DNA of 64,000 nucleotides from Schistocerca nitens (GCF_023898315.1 NC_064618.1:190083548-190147547), one strand, 5' to 3'. Positions 11,815 to 22,640 are shown, counted from the first letter of the stretch. The notes: generated from the letters alone by a model not told the origin. A program made the numbers and translations.

Positions 11815-12059
11815 ATATCCGAAAAAGTACCGTTTCCGTTCTGCGAAGGTTTCAATTACGATTTTTAACTCATCCATTTCTACTCGAGGAAATGAATTAT
11901 GCATCACGCAGTCCAATTTTTAGGGAAATTCCCGAAAGGAAACATAACGAAACGTCCATTTACCAGTTAAGCTTATTTGTTTGTATCAACATATAAATAT
12001 TGCGCATTTACATTATTCTAAAATAAAAATGAATAGAGCATACTGTACGTGCAGAACAG

Positions 12060-12883
12060 TACTGTTGCATTAAAACATCGACTCGATGTGGCCACCAACA
12101 ACGTTGTCTCTTCCGTTTCTAGTACAGCGTTCAGAACTCGTGCCTGCAGATCTTCCCCTGTCTCTACATAAGTCTAGTAAATTAAATTTTGCGTACGACT
12201 CTACAAAAAGTAGTCCATAGGTGTTTAATCCAGCGATTGCGACTGCCACACATTTAGGACCACCTCGGCTTATCCATCTTTCACCTTATCTGTTGTCTCC
12301 GGACCGCACGTGAGAAGTGAGGTGGTGCAGCATAATGCTCAATAACATTCAGTGAATCACCTTCCGAGAAAGATTCCAGAACTTTTTGTAGGAAGATGAA
12401 GCATGGAAAACCAGTTAGCTTGAGTGGAAGGAGGTATGGCCCACTCACATGACCGTTCAGAACACCTGCCCATACCTAACAGGTGTTGAAATCGCTGAAC
12501 ATGCATGGCGAGAGGGTTTTCGTCTGCCAGACATGGTTCTTCTCGGATTCCGAACTCAATCTCTAGTGAACTTACACTCATTTTTCAACAGTACACGCCC
12601 TGGTATTAGGTGTGTGTCGATGAAGTGCTGCGGGAACCACGTCTAGTAGACAATGCGTTGTGGAAGATCGACTGGACCCATAGCATATACCCTTTGAAAG
12701 TCGTACGGATGTAACTGCTGCTCACGCAGAGTGTCCTAGGCGATGCTGTGACTAACACTCACTGCACGCGCAATTTTACTCGTTACCGGGTTCTCTTCAA
12801 CGCTATGCAGTACACCTACTTCAAATTCTGGCGTGCGGCGTTGCCGCAGAGCGCCATAGTCCTGCCCCCTCACGGTGAAAGTC
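12060..12883 (-). pseudogene. Outer transposon transposase, C-terminal part
   Basis: On the minus strand, after the inner element ends, the frame resumes with RRTPEFEVGVLHSVEENP near 12780-12840, then REQQLHPYDFQRVYAM near 12680-12730. This is the linker typical of an insect DDE family whose members read LHPYH-x-QRVQ at this position. A TRD segment corresponding to the F-T-R-D-G first-aspartate block is readable near 12555-12565. The DDE core beyond it is frameshifted, but a WISRGGP piece near 12255-12275 and a C-terminal CTRNGRDNVVGGH near 12085-12125 remain. The gene is inactive. Confidence 0.75.
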
Positions 12884-13142
12884 CAGGATGACAATTATTG
12901 AACATATGAAAAAAACGTAAATTAGCTGCAAACTATTGGGTTCACACACCTTATTCAACATATAAACGTAACTTCAGATATTCATTTTTAGGTTATGACA
13001 TGTTCGATATACCTGCCACCATTGGCGACGATGTGGCGCAGACGAAAAGCGAAATTCTGCGTACTCACTGAAGTTTCGGAACATCGATGTAGTCAACAGC
13101 CTCCTGAATGTCTGTTTTCAGCTCAGCAATGGTTTTGGGTTT

Positions 13143-15012
13143 GTTGTTGTTGTTGTTGTTGTGGTCTTCAGTCCTGAGACTGGTTTGATGCAGATCTCCA
13201 TGCTACTCTATCCTGTGCAAGCTTCTTCATCCCTCAGTACCTACTGCAACCTACATCCTTCTGAATCTGCTTAGTGTATTCATCTCTTGGTCTCCCTCTA
13301 CGATTTTTACCCTCCACGCTGCCCTACAACGCTAAATTTGTGATCCCTTCTTGATGCCTCAAAACATGTCCTACCAACCGATCCCTTCTTCTAGTCAAGT
13401 TGTGCCACAAACTTCTCTTCTCCCCAATCCTATTCAATACCTCCTCATTAGTTACGTGATCTACCCACCTTATCTTCAGCATTCTTCTGTAGCAACACAT
13501 TTCGAAAGCTTCTATTCTCTTCTTGTCCAAACTGGTTATCGTCCATGTTTCACTTCCATACATGGCTACACTCCATACAAATACTTTCAGAAACGACTTC
13601 CTGACACTTTAATCTATACTCGATGTTAACAAATTTCTCTTCTTCAGAAACGCTTTCCTTGCCATTGCCTGTCTACTTTTATATCCTCTCTACTTCGACC
13701 ATCATCAGTTATTTTGCTCCCCAAATAGCAAAACTCCTTTACTACTTTAAGTGTCTCATTTCCTAATCTAATCCCCTCAGCATCACCCGATTTAATTTGA
13801 CTACATTCCATTATCCTAGTTTTGCTTTTGTTGATGTTCATCTTATATACTCCCTTCAAGAAACTGTCCATTCCGTTCAACTGCTCTTCCAAGTCCTTTG
13901 CTGTCTCTGACAGAATTACAATGTCATCGGCGGACCTCAAAGATTTTACTTCTTCTCCATGAATTTTAATACCTACTCCGAATTTTTCTTTTGTTTCCTT
14001 TACTGCTTGCTCAATATACAGACTGAATAACATCGGGGAGAGGCTACAACCTTGTCTCACTCATTTCCCAACCACTGCTTCCCTTTCATGCCCCTCGACT
14101 CTTATAACTGACATCTGGTTTCTGTACAAATTGTAAATAGCCTTTCGCTCCCTGTATTTTCCCCCTGCCACCTTCAGAAGTTGAAAGACAGTATTCCAGT
14201 TAACGTTGTCAAAATCTTTCTCTAAGTCTACAAATGCTAGAAACGTAGGTTTGCCTTTTCTTAATCTTTCTTCTAAGATAAGTCGTAAGGTTAGTATTGC
14301 CTCACGTGTTCCAACATTTCTACGGAATCCAAACTGATCTTCCCCGAGGTCCGCTTCTACCAGTTTTTCCATTCGTCTGTAAAGAATTCACGTTAGTATT
14401 TTGCAGCTGTGACTTATTAAACTGATAGTTCGGTAATTTTCACATCTGTCAACACCTGCTTTCTTTGGGATTGGAATTATTATATTCTTCTTGAAGTCTG
14501 TGGGTATTTCGCCTGTCTCATACATCTTGCTCACCAGATGGTAGAGTTTTGTCATGACTGGTTCTCCTAAGGCCATCAGTAGTTCTAATGGAATGTTGTC
14601 TACTCCCGGGGCCTTGTTTCGACTCAGGTCTTTCAGTGCTCTGTCAAACTCTTCACGCAGTATCTTATCTCCCATTTCATCTTCATCTACATCCTCTTCC
14701 ATTTCCATAATATTGTCCTCAAGTACATCGCCCTTGTATAAACCCTCTATATACTCCTTCCACCTTTCTGCCTTCCCTTCTTTGCTTAGAACTGGGTTGC
14801 CATCTGAGCTCTTGATATTCATATAAGTGGTTCTCTTCTCTCCAAAGGTCTCTTTAATTTTCCTGTAGGCAGTATCTGTCTTACCCCTAGTGAGACAAGC
14901 CTCTACATCCTTACATTTGTCCTCTAGCCATCCCTGCTTAGCCATTTTGCACTTCCTGTCGATTCATTTTTGAGACGTTTGTATTCCTTTTTGCCTGCTT
15001 CATTTACTGCAT
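13143..15012 (-). mobile_element. RTE-like LINE, 5' truncated, well preserved
   Basis: The duplication ttttgggttt at 13133-13142 and 15013-15022 flanks the insertion, which lies inside the inner transposase gene. On the minus strand it starts in the linker before the reverse transcriptase and runs to the 3' end, which finishes in an (AAC)n-type tail (seen on the plus strand as ttgttgttgttgttg at 13141-13160). The 5' truncation is typical of LINE insertion. It is the best-preserved LINE in the window and, on nesting grounds, the youngest layer of this stack. Confidence 0.92.
13324..14945 (-). pseudogene. LINE reverse transcriptase, nearly intact
   Basis: Blocks in order on the minus strand: linker ending ERWKEYIEGLYKGDV; KAPGVDNIPLELL; PIPKKAGVDRCENYRTISL; LGEDQFGFRRNVGTREAILT; FVDLEKDFDNVNW; VRQGCSLSPMLFSLYIEQAV; SADDIVILSETAKDLEEQL (catalytic block, usual F-A-D-D with the first residue changed to S); MNINKSKTRIM; FCYLGSKITDDGRS; and the C-terminal MYGSETWTI, CCYRRMLKIRWVDHVTNEEV and RRRDRLVGHVLRHQ. 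In-frame TGA stops interrupt the frame near 14058-14060 (just before VRQGC) and between 14372 and 14388, each explainable by one base change. Frameshifts lie near 13640-13660. The endonuclease is absent because of 5' truncation. Confidence 0.9.
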
Positions 15013-15591
15013 TTTTGGGTTTATTGTATTTAATATAACCCCACAAATAGGAGTCACATGTGTTCAGATCCGGAAAATATGGCGGCCAATGGAGGCCAAT
15101 GCAAGTGTCCTCTGGGTACCCCAGAGCAACAATGCGGTCCCCAAAGTGTTTCTCCAGGACATGAAAACTCTCCTGCATCGATGGGGTCGAGCTCGGTCTT
15201 GCATGAACCACATCTTGTCGAAATCAAGGTCACTTTGGATAATGTGGATGATATCATCTTCCGAAACCTTCACGTACCGTTCGGTATTCACCGTGCTATC
15301 AAGGAACATCGGACCGATTATTCCGTGACTGGACACTGCACACCACGCAGTCACCCGTTGAGGGCGCAGAGACTTCTCGATCGCGAAATGCGGACTCTCA
15401 GTCCCCCAAATGCGCCAGTTTTTCTTATTGACGAACCCCCCCAAAAGAAAGTGGACCTCGTCAGTAAACCATGCTCCTGTGCATACTAATTCCCGTCATG
15501 TGCCACGGCCAACAGTTCAGTTTGAACGTGCTAACTCAAACCGTTCAGAAGTTATGACGATTTTATTTCATATATAATATTTGTCAGCCTG

Positions 15592-15770
15592 TACCTGTTT
15601 CTGGGAGCCACTGCCTTCCTCGGCCAGAGCGGAAAACGTTCGTGATGCAGCCGACTAGCAGCTCCTCCGTTACCTTGAGCATCACGGTACACAACGAGCA
15701 AGTCTCTGTATTCCTAAATTGTGTACCAATCCATGCTTACTGTATCAGAGACGCACAGGTATTGAATATC
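15592..15770 (-). pseudogene. Outer transposon transposase, N-terminal part
   Basis: On the minus strand, VVYRDAQGNGGAASRLHHER is readable around 15640-15700. It matches the N-terminal pattern of the same insect DDE family (a Y-x-x-A-x-G-N then A-x-x-L-Y-x-E-R-F-P block). The frame is cut at 15592 where the inner transposon begins, and it continues on the other side at 12883. The two halves and the 11519-16036 terminal repeats together define the outer element. Confidence 0.72.
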
Positions 15771-16422
15771 TGTAGATCTCGCAGCAAGATATACGTTAGG
15801 TAACATCAAGTGACCGTTTGAAGCACTACACGTCTTCCTGTCTACCCTATTCTAAACCTGCACAAGCAACTCCGAGACTTTTCTCGTTCGCTCAGCAGAT
15901 GTGGACGCTTTGCATATCTGAACTGAAACCGTCGTAGAATGGAAACGATACGTTTTCGGACATGGGCTCCTATATTATGTACTGACTCCCGCATACAAAT
16001 CCTAGAAGTCCGTAACGGCAGTTTCCGAACACCCTGTATTCCTAACAGTGTGGTAATGACCGTTCTGGTGGCAATGAGGACAGCTACACTTACACCACGA
16101 CAGTGCATATTAACATAAGAACCACCGTGTACATTTTAATCTATTCTGTCGTCTTCCGACAGCAGATCTAATAGATTACGGCAACAGATTCTGATTTGCG
16201 CAGGGGACACAAAACCTATTGCCCTGTTGAGTCGCAAGGTTTCCACGAGGCCTGTAGGAGAGTTTCCCGGCGTAGACGGATTCTTAAAGAGAGGCTTTCT
16301 GTGGGATTGCTCTTTTCTCACTTTTGACTGGGCTCTCTTTTTTGCAGGTACCTACGACGCCCGTGACCTGTGTACATAACTGTTACCTCTCACTTGTGCA
16401 GCTCTCAGCGCACGACGCTGTG

Positions 16423-16675
16423 GTGGTGGTGGTGGTGGTTAGTGTTTAACGTCCCGTCGACAACGAGGTCATTAGAGACGGAGCGCAAGCTCGGGTTAGG
16501 GAAGGATTGGGAAGGAAATCGGCCGTGCCCTTTCAAAGGAACCATCCTAGCATTTGCCTGAAACGATTTAGGGAAATCACGGAAAACCTAAATCAGGATG
16601 GCTGGAGACGGGATTGAACCGTCGTCCTCACGAATGCGAGTCCAGTGTGCTAACCACTGCGCCACCTCGCTCGGT
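16423..16675 (-). mobile_element. SINE, second family (long GC-rich body)
   Basis: The duplication cacgacgcygtg flanks it at 16411-16422 and 16676-16687, with one mismatch. Read on the minus strand it begins with a tRNA-like head (gaggtggcgcagtggttagc, then ggttcaatcccg as B box) and continues with a body containing cgtgatttccctaaat and gccgggatggttcc-like sequence. It ends in a (CCA)n tail, seen on the plus strand as (TGG)n at 16421-16438. The family is unrelated in its body to the SINEs that end in gctcagagccat. Confidence 0.9.
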
Positions 16676-16966
16676 CACGACGCCGTGCCACTGGTAACTA
16701 CTTTATCTACACTACTGGCGATTAAAATTACTACACCACGAGGATGACGTGCTACTGACGCGAAATTTAACCGACAGGAAGGAGATGCTGTGATATGAAA
16801 TGATTAGCTTTTCAGAGCATTCGCACGAGGTTGGCGCCGGTGGCGACTCCTACAACGTACTGACATGAGGAAAGTTTCCTACCGATTTCTCATTCACAAA
16901 TAGCAGGTGACCGGCGTTGTCTGGTGACACGTTGTTGTGATGCCTCGAGTAAGGAGGAGAAAAGCG

Positions 16967-17674
16967 TGAAACGTCCACTTAGAAAAATTAGTGGATTACT
17001 GTGCTGATAAATCTCTTACATTATTTGATTTTCAAACAGCTGAGAAAAACTGAACGTACTCAGACATTTCTCTCTTTACCTATTCTGATCAACACTAAAC
17101 TGACACACAATATTTTTAGCGCAACGCAATCTGACTTTTAATAATCCCTACAAAAGAATGGTCCTGACTAACATTAAACTATACCTTTCACAAATCACTT
17201 ACCTTACAAAAATCTTCGTTACTCGAACTACCGCAATACAGCGAGCGCCACTACTACCAGCTAAATAAAAGATTCAAACTACTGAAGGCACTAACTACTG
17301 ATAGGCATAGTTAGCAAATGAAAGATTTTCATAGAGAACAAACAATGTATTTACCTTAATAGTGTTCAAAAGTCATCATATATATAGCAGTTCATGACAT
17401 CCAGTCATACAAATGTACTGTCTCTGATAGACACACGTCCGGATCATCCGCTCTCAAAAATCCGCCATCTCACTTCCCCACATCCACCACTGCTGGCGGC
17501 TCACCTCCGACTGCGCAACGCTACGCGCTGTTAACAGGTAACTGCCCAACACTACAATAGCCAACAACAATGCAAACCACCCACAGACTGCACGCAGCAC
17601 AGCCAGTGATTTTCATACAGAGCGCTATGTGGCGGTGGCGTTACCAATATAAGAACCTAAACAGCCTACGTACA
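16967..17674. mobile_element. LTR-like insertion (TG...CA), unclassified
   Basis: The 708-bp segment begins tgaaacgtccac and ends cctacgtaca, so it has TG...CA ends. The host Tc1 element is interrupted within a stretch that is continuous in its sister copy. Flanks aagcg and atgcg are a probable short target duplication with a mismatch. There is no coding similarity inside. A solo LTR is the simplest reading; another class of non-autonomous element is possible. Confidence 0.6.
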
Positions 17675-17678
17675 TGCG

Positions 17679-18870
17679 TACCATCACGTTTCCGACTTTG
17701 ATAAAGGTCGGATTGTAGCCTATCACGATTGCGGTTTATCGTATCGCGACATTGCTGCTCACGTTGGTCGACATCCAATGACTTTTAGCAGAATATGGAA
17801 TCGGTGGGTTCAGGAGGGTAATACGGAACGCCGTGCTGGATCCCAACGGCCTCGTATCACTAGCAGTCGAGATGACGGGCATCTTATCTGCATGGCTAAA
17901 CGGATCGTGCTGCCACGTTTCGATCCTTGAATCAACAGATGGGGACGTTTCCAAGACAACAACCATCTGCACATACAGTTCGACGACGTTTACAGCAAAA
18001 ATGGTTCAAATGGCTCTGAGCACTATGCGACTCAACTTCTGAGGTCATCATTCGCCGAGAACTTAGAACTAATTAAACCTAACTAACCAAAGACATCACA
18101 CACATCCATGGGCGAGGCCGGATTCGAACCTGCGACCATAGCGGTCGCTCGGCTCCAGACGGTAGCGCCTAGAACCGCACGGCCACTCCGGCCAGCCGTT
18201 TACAGCAGCATGGACTATCAGCTCGGAGACCATGGCTGCGGTAACCCTTGACGCTGCATCACAGACAGGAGCGCCTGCGATGGTGTACTAACGACGAACC
18301 TGGGTGCACGAATGGCCAACCGTAATTTTTTCGGATGAATCCAGGTTCTGTTTACAGCATCATAATGTCGCATCGGTGTTTGGCGACATCGCGGTGGCCG
18401 CACATTGGAAGCGTGTAATTTGCATCGCCCGGTGTGATGGTATGGGGTGCAATTGGTTACACGTCTCGGTCACCTCTTGTTCTCATTGACGGCATTTTGA
18501 ACAGTGGACGTTACATTTGAGATGTGTTACGACCCGTGGCTCTACCCTTCATTCGATCCCTGCGAAACCCCACATTTCAGCAGGATAATGCACTACCGCA
18601 TGTTGCAGGTCCTGTACGGTCCTTTCTGGACACAGAAAATGTTCGAATGCTGCCCTGACCAGTACATTCTCCAGATCTCTTACCAATTGAAAACGTCTGG
18701 TCAATGGTGGCCTAGCAACTGACTCGTCACAATACACCAGTCACTACTCTTGACTGACTGTGGTATCGTGTTAAAGCTGCATGGGCAGCCAAGCTATGTT
18801 TCACTCAATGCCCAGGTGTATTAAGGCCATTATTACGGCCTGAGGTGGTTGTTCTGGGTACTGATTTCTC
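17679..18870 (+). pseudogene. Tc1-like transposase, degenerate
   Basis: After the LTR-like insert the frame reads an N-terminal helix-turn-helix region (DKGRIVAYHDCGLSYRDIAA-like, near 17698-17760) and continues past RRAGSQRPRITSSR near 17830-17870. Beyond the SINE the DDE core is readable: VIFSDESRFCLQHH near 18324-18365 (first D), QQDNALPHVAGPV near 18577-18620 (second D), and SPDLLPIENVWSMVA near 18673-18715 (third, E). Thus all three acidic positions survive, but frameshifts and stops lie between them, and a deletion removes residues after AAWAA near 18790. Confidence 0.85.
17999..18196 (-). mobile_element. SINE (Ser/Leu-like head)
   Basis: The duplication cgtttacagca is present on both sides (about 17987-17998 and 18197-18208). 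On the minus strand there is a full head (gagtggccgtgcggttctagg as A-box region, ggttcgaatcc B box), the shared body and the gctcagagccatttgaacca tail. It lies within the Tc1 transposase gene and is younger than it. Confidence 0.9.
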
Positions 18871-19069
18871 AGGATCTATGCACCCCAATTGCGTGAAAAT
18901 GTAATCACATGTCAGTTCTAGTATAATATATTTGTCCAAGAATACCCGTTTACCATCTGCATATCTTCTTGGTGCAGCAATTTTAATGGTCAGTAGTTCA
19001 GTAACATAACTAATCTCTTTCGATTTTTGGGCCTAGCACCCTGCAGTGCGTCATGGAGGAGAATTTTAG

Positions 19070-19455
19070 TTGCTAAACTGTTGTTCTGCCTATAACGCAT
19101 CCATGGCAGAAAATATTCCTAGTGACTCTTCCACTGACCTGTCGAGCTGGTTAGTGATGACTGCCACGTAGGTCTTGTTCCAGTGATGGTCCAAGTACTG
19201 AGCAGTAGAGACCTCCTGCAAGAAGGTCCCGCGCGTATTTTCTACTTGGGCCTGGTAATAAGTCTGAATTTTACACACGTTCTCCACCTTCAACATTGTG
19301 TCCGAAGTTCCGCCTTCAACTCTTAGATAGTTGCACAAACCTTCGTGCTGGCATTCCACCACAGCCTAGCTTCTAAATAACGATCACAATAGCTCAGTTT
19401 CTGTCACTACCACCTTAGTCTTGAGGTTAGATTTCGTGACTGTAAGGTTTATATT
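19070..19455 (-). pseudogene. Unidentified coding remnant
   Basis: The minus-strand open frame at 19090-19362 has protein-like composition (VENVCKIQTYYQAQVENTRG, then YLDHHWNKTYVAVITNQLDR). The similar-looking reading continues upstream past two stop codons to about 19455 (LTVTKSNLKTKVVVTETELL). I do not recognise the family. No transposase, reverse transcriptase or gag motif is evident. It may be a processed pseudogene piece, an exon remnant or an uncharacterised transposon protein. Confidence 0.35.
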
Positions 19456-20580
19456 GTTGATCAGTGTATTGGTCTTGGACAAAATAAGACGAAATACTCA
19501 AATAAAAAAAAGGGTGATTTATAAAAATTTCATAACATGTACAAAGTGAATACTATTTATGTTAGAAAATAATTAAAATGTTTGCAGTATCTTGAAAATT
19601 CAATATTAAACACCTACGTCGAAAACAATACTCCACTATATGGTTGTGATGAAACAATCACTTATTCGATAGCGCAGGGGCTATTGCAGCAGTGTCTAAA
19701 CTCATTCTAGTCCAAAATCACTAACAGCGAACAGAAATTACCTTTGTTTTGACAATGCGATGAATACCTTTTTAAGCATACGGTGCAACTTACTAGAACA
19801 TGAAGAGACGGAAAACATAATGCGGTGAAAGCATAATTATGGTGTTAAGTATATGTTACAGCTAGCCACGGCAAATTTGTTTTATTCCTTGAACTAGCAA
19901 AACATAAAATTTCGCTGTAGCATACGTGCTACATAGAGACTGAAGATGTTAAGTAAGTGTTACAGATCTGAAGGACTCAATGAAGCATCCTACGAACTGC
20001 GCAGGGTGTATTTTGGACCATTTCCCTCCGAATTTTTCCGACTCTGAAGATGCATGTCGAGTCGGAGCAGATGTCGGCAGACAGCATGTATCAGGTGACT
20101 GCGAACTGTATTCTCTGGCCACCTGGGAAACCTTTGCTGACGCGGGGGAAGGATGGCAAGCGTTGTCCTGCGGTGGAGCGATTAGGCTCGCCCGGCGAGA
20201 TGCGATCCACTTGTTACAGGTAAACGAGACCTATCACGACCCCTCAACAGTCTGAGCGTTTTCTGTGGCTGCTCCTGACGTGAAACATATGCTCAAGCAA
20301 TGGTTTGCCGAGAACAGTGTAAACTGCCACCCCACTGTGGCGTTAGGCCTGAGGTAACATCGATACACCTACACTCAACACTTCAAGAGATTTGGAAACC
20401 TACCTATCACCCAAAATCTCATTCACAAAACGCTGATCCTTCCAGTCGTCCATTTACAATGGCAGCTGATCTACCCTCTCAGACAAAGTCTGAAAGTCGG
20501 CGGTGAGATCTCCTCTCCCTTACGCTTGCGCGGAGACCACTACAGTGGGGCGGTCAATCTTGCTCCCCATAACAATCGAC
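19456..20580. other. Unassigned stretch
   Basis: No gene or repeat was recognised. Short open frames at 19980-20255 and 20300-20506 carry no known motif. Confidence 0.35.
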
Positions 20581-20593
20581 ACTTTAGAATGCT

Positions 20594-21181
20594 CGTCAAT
20601 GAAATTCGCCAATCGCCGTGTAACTGAGATGTTATTTTATTTTGACTACCACTTTCGGCATTCCACTATCCCAAGTTCAGGTCCCATATGAATCTCTAAA
20701 ACTAAATGGTACTGTCATACAACTCAAGTCTCGAATGAAGCACATTAGATACGGTTTGAGTTCACGACATCCAGGAATATTTGGCACTGTATAACAATGT
20801 AGATTATTATCTAGAGTTGCATGTGGGGCCTGAAGATGGCACAGTGGAATGTCGAAACTGGTAATCAAATGTGTTCAAATGTGTGTGAAATCATATGGGA
20901 CTTAATTGCGAAGGTCATCAGTCGCTAAGCTTACACGCTACTGAACCTAAATTATCCTAAGGACAAACACACACACCCATGTCCGAGGGAGGACTCGAAC
21001 CTCCGCCGGGACCAGCTGCACAGTCCATGACTGCAGCGCCTCAGACCGCTCGGCTAATCCCGTGCGGTAAACTAGTAATCAAAGTAGAATAAAATAACAC
21101 CTCAATTACACGGCTGTTGACGAATTTCATTGATAATTACTTGAACAACTGATGTCCCCTGTCCATGATGGATCAACAGAG
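20594..21181. mobile_element. Foldback/MITE-like element with nested SINE
   Basis: Inverted arms are seen: the left, about 20595-20650, contains tcaatgaaattcg then gccgtgtaactgag and gttattttatttt. The reverse complement of about 21083-21133 contains tcaatgaaattcg, gccgtgtaattgag and gttattttattct. The 13-mer actttagaatgct occurs at 20581-20593 and again at 21182-21194 as a probable target duplication. A SINE (20870-21068) is nested in it. There is no coding capacity. Confidence 0.65.
20870..21068 (-). mobile_element. SINE with a third tRNA-like head
   Basis: The flanks at 20855-20869 and 21069-21083 share aact-gtaatcaaa with one difference. On the minus strand the head has ttagccgagcggtctgagg (A-box region) and ggaggttcgagtcctccc (B box). 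The body (cctaggataatttaggtt-like, gactgatgacctt, aagtcccata) is a divergent relative of the body of the other SINEs, and the 3' end is ttgaacac. Confidence 0.85.
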
Positions 21182-21194
21182 ACTTTAGAATGCT

Positions 21195-22640
21195 GCTGGT
21201 CAGCTGACGAACTATTGCTGTCCTCATTTCGTGAAGCTGCCACTTGCTTTCGTGCACTTAAAACAACCACTTCTTGTTTTGCTGAACGAAGAATTGCTTT
21301 TAGTAAGCTATCATATTCTAAGCCGATATGTCAAGCCTCGTGACCTATGACCGTAGTTCTGAGAAAGGATAATGAGCCTCTTGGTGCAGACTGCCCAGCT
21401 TTACTTCATGACTCTGTACGTTCTGACTCAGGGAAACGGGCGTCATGTCAAGAAGTGCATTTGAATCCATCAACGCTGTTGAGTGTGTATGTCTCACGTA
21501 TTATTGTAACAGGTTTTATTTCACCGATTTCCATTCACGAAGACAAAAAGTGAAAATGTGAAACACAAAATGAAAAAACCTGGAACATTTTATGCCGTAC
21601 CATTGACGAATTCCTTCGTATTGTCCACCAAGCTGAGCATTCCAATGCCAGTAACCAATTGCCAAATAGTACCGTTAAGGTCGTCGTCAAAGGAGGAGTT
21701 TTACCAATGCAACAATATTTACAGGCACGTCCACCGATATAAGTAGATGAATAGAGAACAGACGCATGAATAGGTCACATTCTAACCATAATCAACGGTA
21801 TACTACTCACGGTTTTTATTATCAATCGTACAAACTTCCTTTCGTAGCTGTTAAAAATTCATGGACACTAATTTTCAAAACTATCTGTATACAGTTAGGA
21901 ATCTTTGTGGATCTAGAAGAAATTGTTTTATAATTTTTAGTCCGATTTAAAAAGGAGTTATATTAAAAATTTATTTTTAATGATTTTCATTGCAGTTTGT
22001 TTCAGAGCCGTTGTCTTGTTTCTGATCAACTCAAGCGCACAACCACAAGGTCTCTTGTTCAATCGAGCGGAAGTAAGAGGTATTTAACAATTTATATAGA
22101 AGTTTTTCCTCGTGTAGTGTTACACTTGGTTATTTCGTACTTTCTCTGTCCATTTATCATATAACATTCTCCAGTATCACCATGTTTAAAATACTTGCAG
22201 TTTCATCTTTTCGGGATATCCCCGTGCAACGTTGTACTCCAGAAGGAGACAAACAAGACATTCCGATTAAAATCAGTTTCCATATGAGGAAGGAGTACAT
22301 CTCTTTCATTGAAGAGAGCTTTCTTGGCTTGTACCAGTCCGCTTAAGAACTCTTCCTTGCATCGTCTAAGCTATGTAGCCTTGCGTCATAGGTAGGAGAA
22401 ATCTGTCAGTTATTTCACTGCTGAGTTCTTAATAATTTTAGTATTAAACAGGTCATTCTCCTTTCTACTGCACTTAATCGTCTTTTGTACTTCTTTGTTT
22501 AAGCCTCATTCTGCGCTGAGTATGCTCTCCATTCCCTTCAAAATACCTGGACTGAAAGGCTGCGTCACCCACTAAGTTTCTCTTAGGCATATGTTAATTT
22601 TCAGCTATTATGCCTCTTGGAATAGCAGTAGATTGTTTCA
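21195..22640. other. Unassigned AT-rich stretch
   Basis: No gene or repeat family was recognised. Several short open frames lack motifs. Confidence 0.35.

Larger units (their letters stand above)
13055..15444 (-). pseudogene. Inner transposon transposase, split by a LINE
   Basis: The minus-strand frame begins near 15444 with FVNKKNWRIWGTESPHFAIE, then VTAWCAVSSHGIIGPMF. It passes QDRARPH near 15190-15210 (second aspartate block; usual form Q-D-G-A-x-x-H) and reaches HWPPYFPDLNTCDSYLWGY near 15045-15100, the P-D-L-x-P-x-D block carrying the third acidic residue. The LINE then interrupts. On its far side the frame continues with PKTIAELKTDIQEAVDYIDV near 13080-13140 and a stop. Frameshifts near 15200 make it a pseudogene. 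The N-terminal DNA-binding domain is missing. Confidence 0.85.
12884..15591 (-). mobile_element. Inner Tc1/mariner-superfamily transposon
   Basis: Terminal inverted repeats: the left end reads caggatgacaattattg, and the reverse complement of the right end reads caggctgacaaatatt, each followed by an ATATGAAA-type tract. It interrupts the outer transposase between its N-terminal and central parts. Its own gene, on the minus strand, is split by a LINE at 13143-15012. Without the LINE the element is about 0.84 kb, which is short for a complete element, so it has probably lost part of its 5' coding region. Confidence 0.78.
11519..16036 (-). mobile_element. Outer DDE transposon with long terminal repeats, host of a nest
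   Basis: Long terminal inverted repeats are visible. On the left, 11519-11870 (minus the SINE at 11604-11814) contains gtgtctggaaattccc, ttctaggatt and cccatgtccgaa. The reverse complement of 15895-16036 contains gtgttcggaaactgcc, ttctaggatt and cccatgtccgaa in the same order and spacing. TA dinucleotides at 11517-11518 and 16037-16038 fit the expected target duplication. The transposase gene lies on the minus strand and is split in two by a second transposon at 12884-15591. Removing the nested elements leaves about 1.6 kb, a plausible single-gene element. Confidence 0.82.
16706..19002 (+). mobile_element. Tc1-like transposon holding an LTR-like insert and a SINE
   Basis: The left terminal repeat contains actactggcgattaaaatt and the reverse complement of the right end contains actactgaccattaaaatt; TA dinucleotides lie at both borders. 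A second copy of the same family is at 26100-27192, which helps define what is inserted here. Relative to that copy this one carries an LTR-like segment at 16967-17674 and a SINE at 17999-18196. Without these it is about 1.4 kb. Confidence 0.85.
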
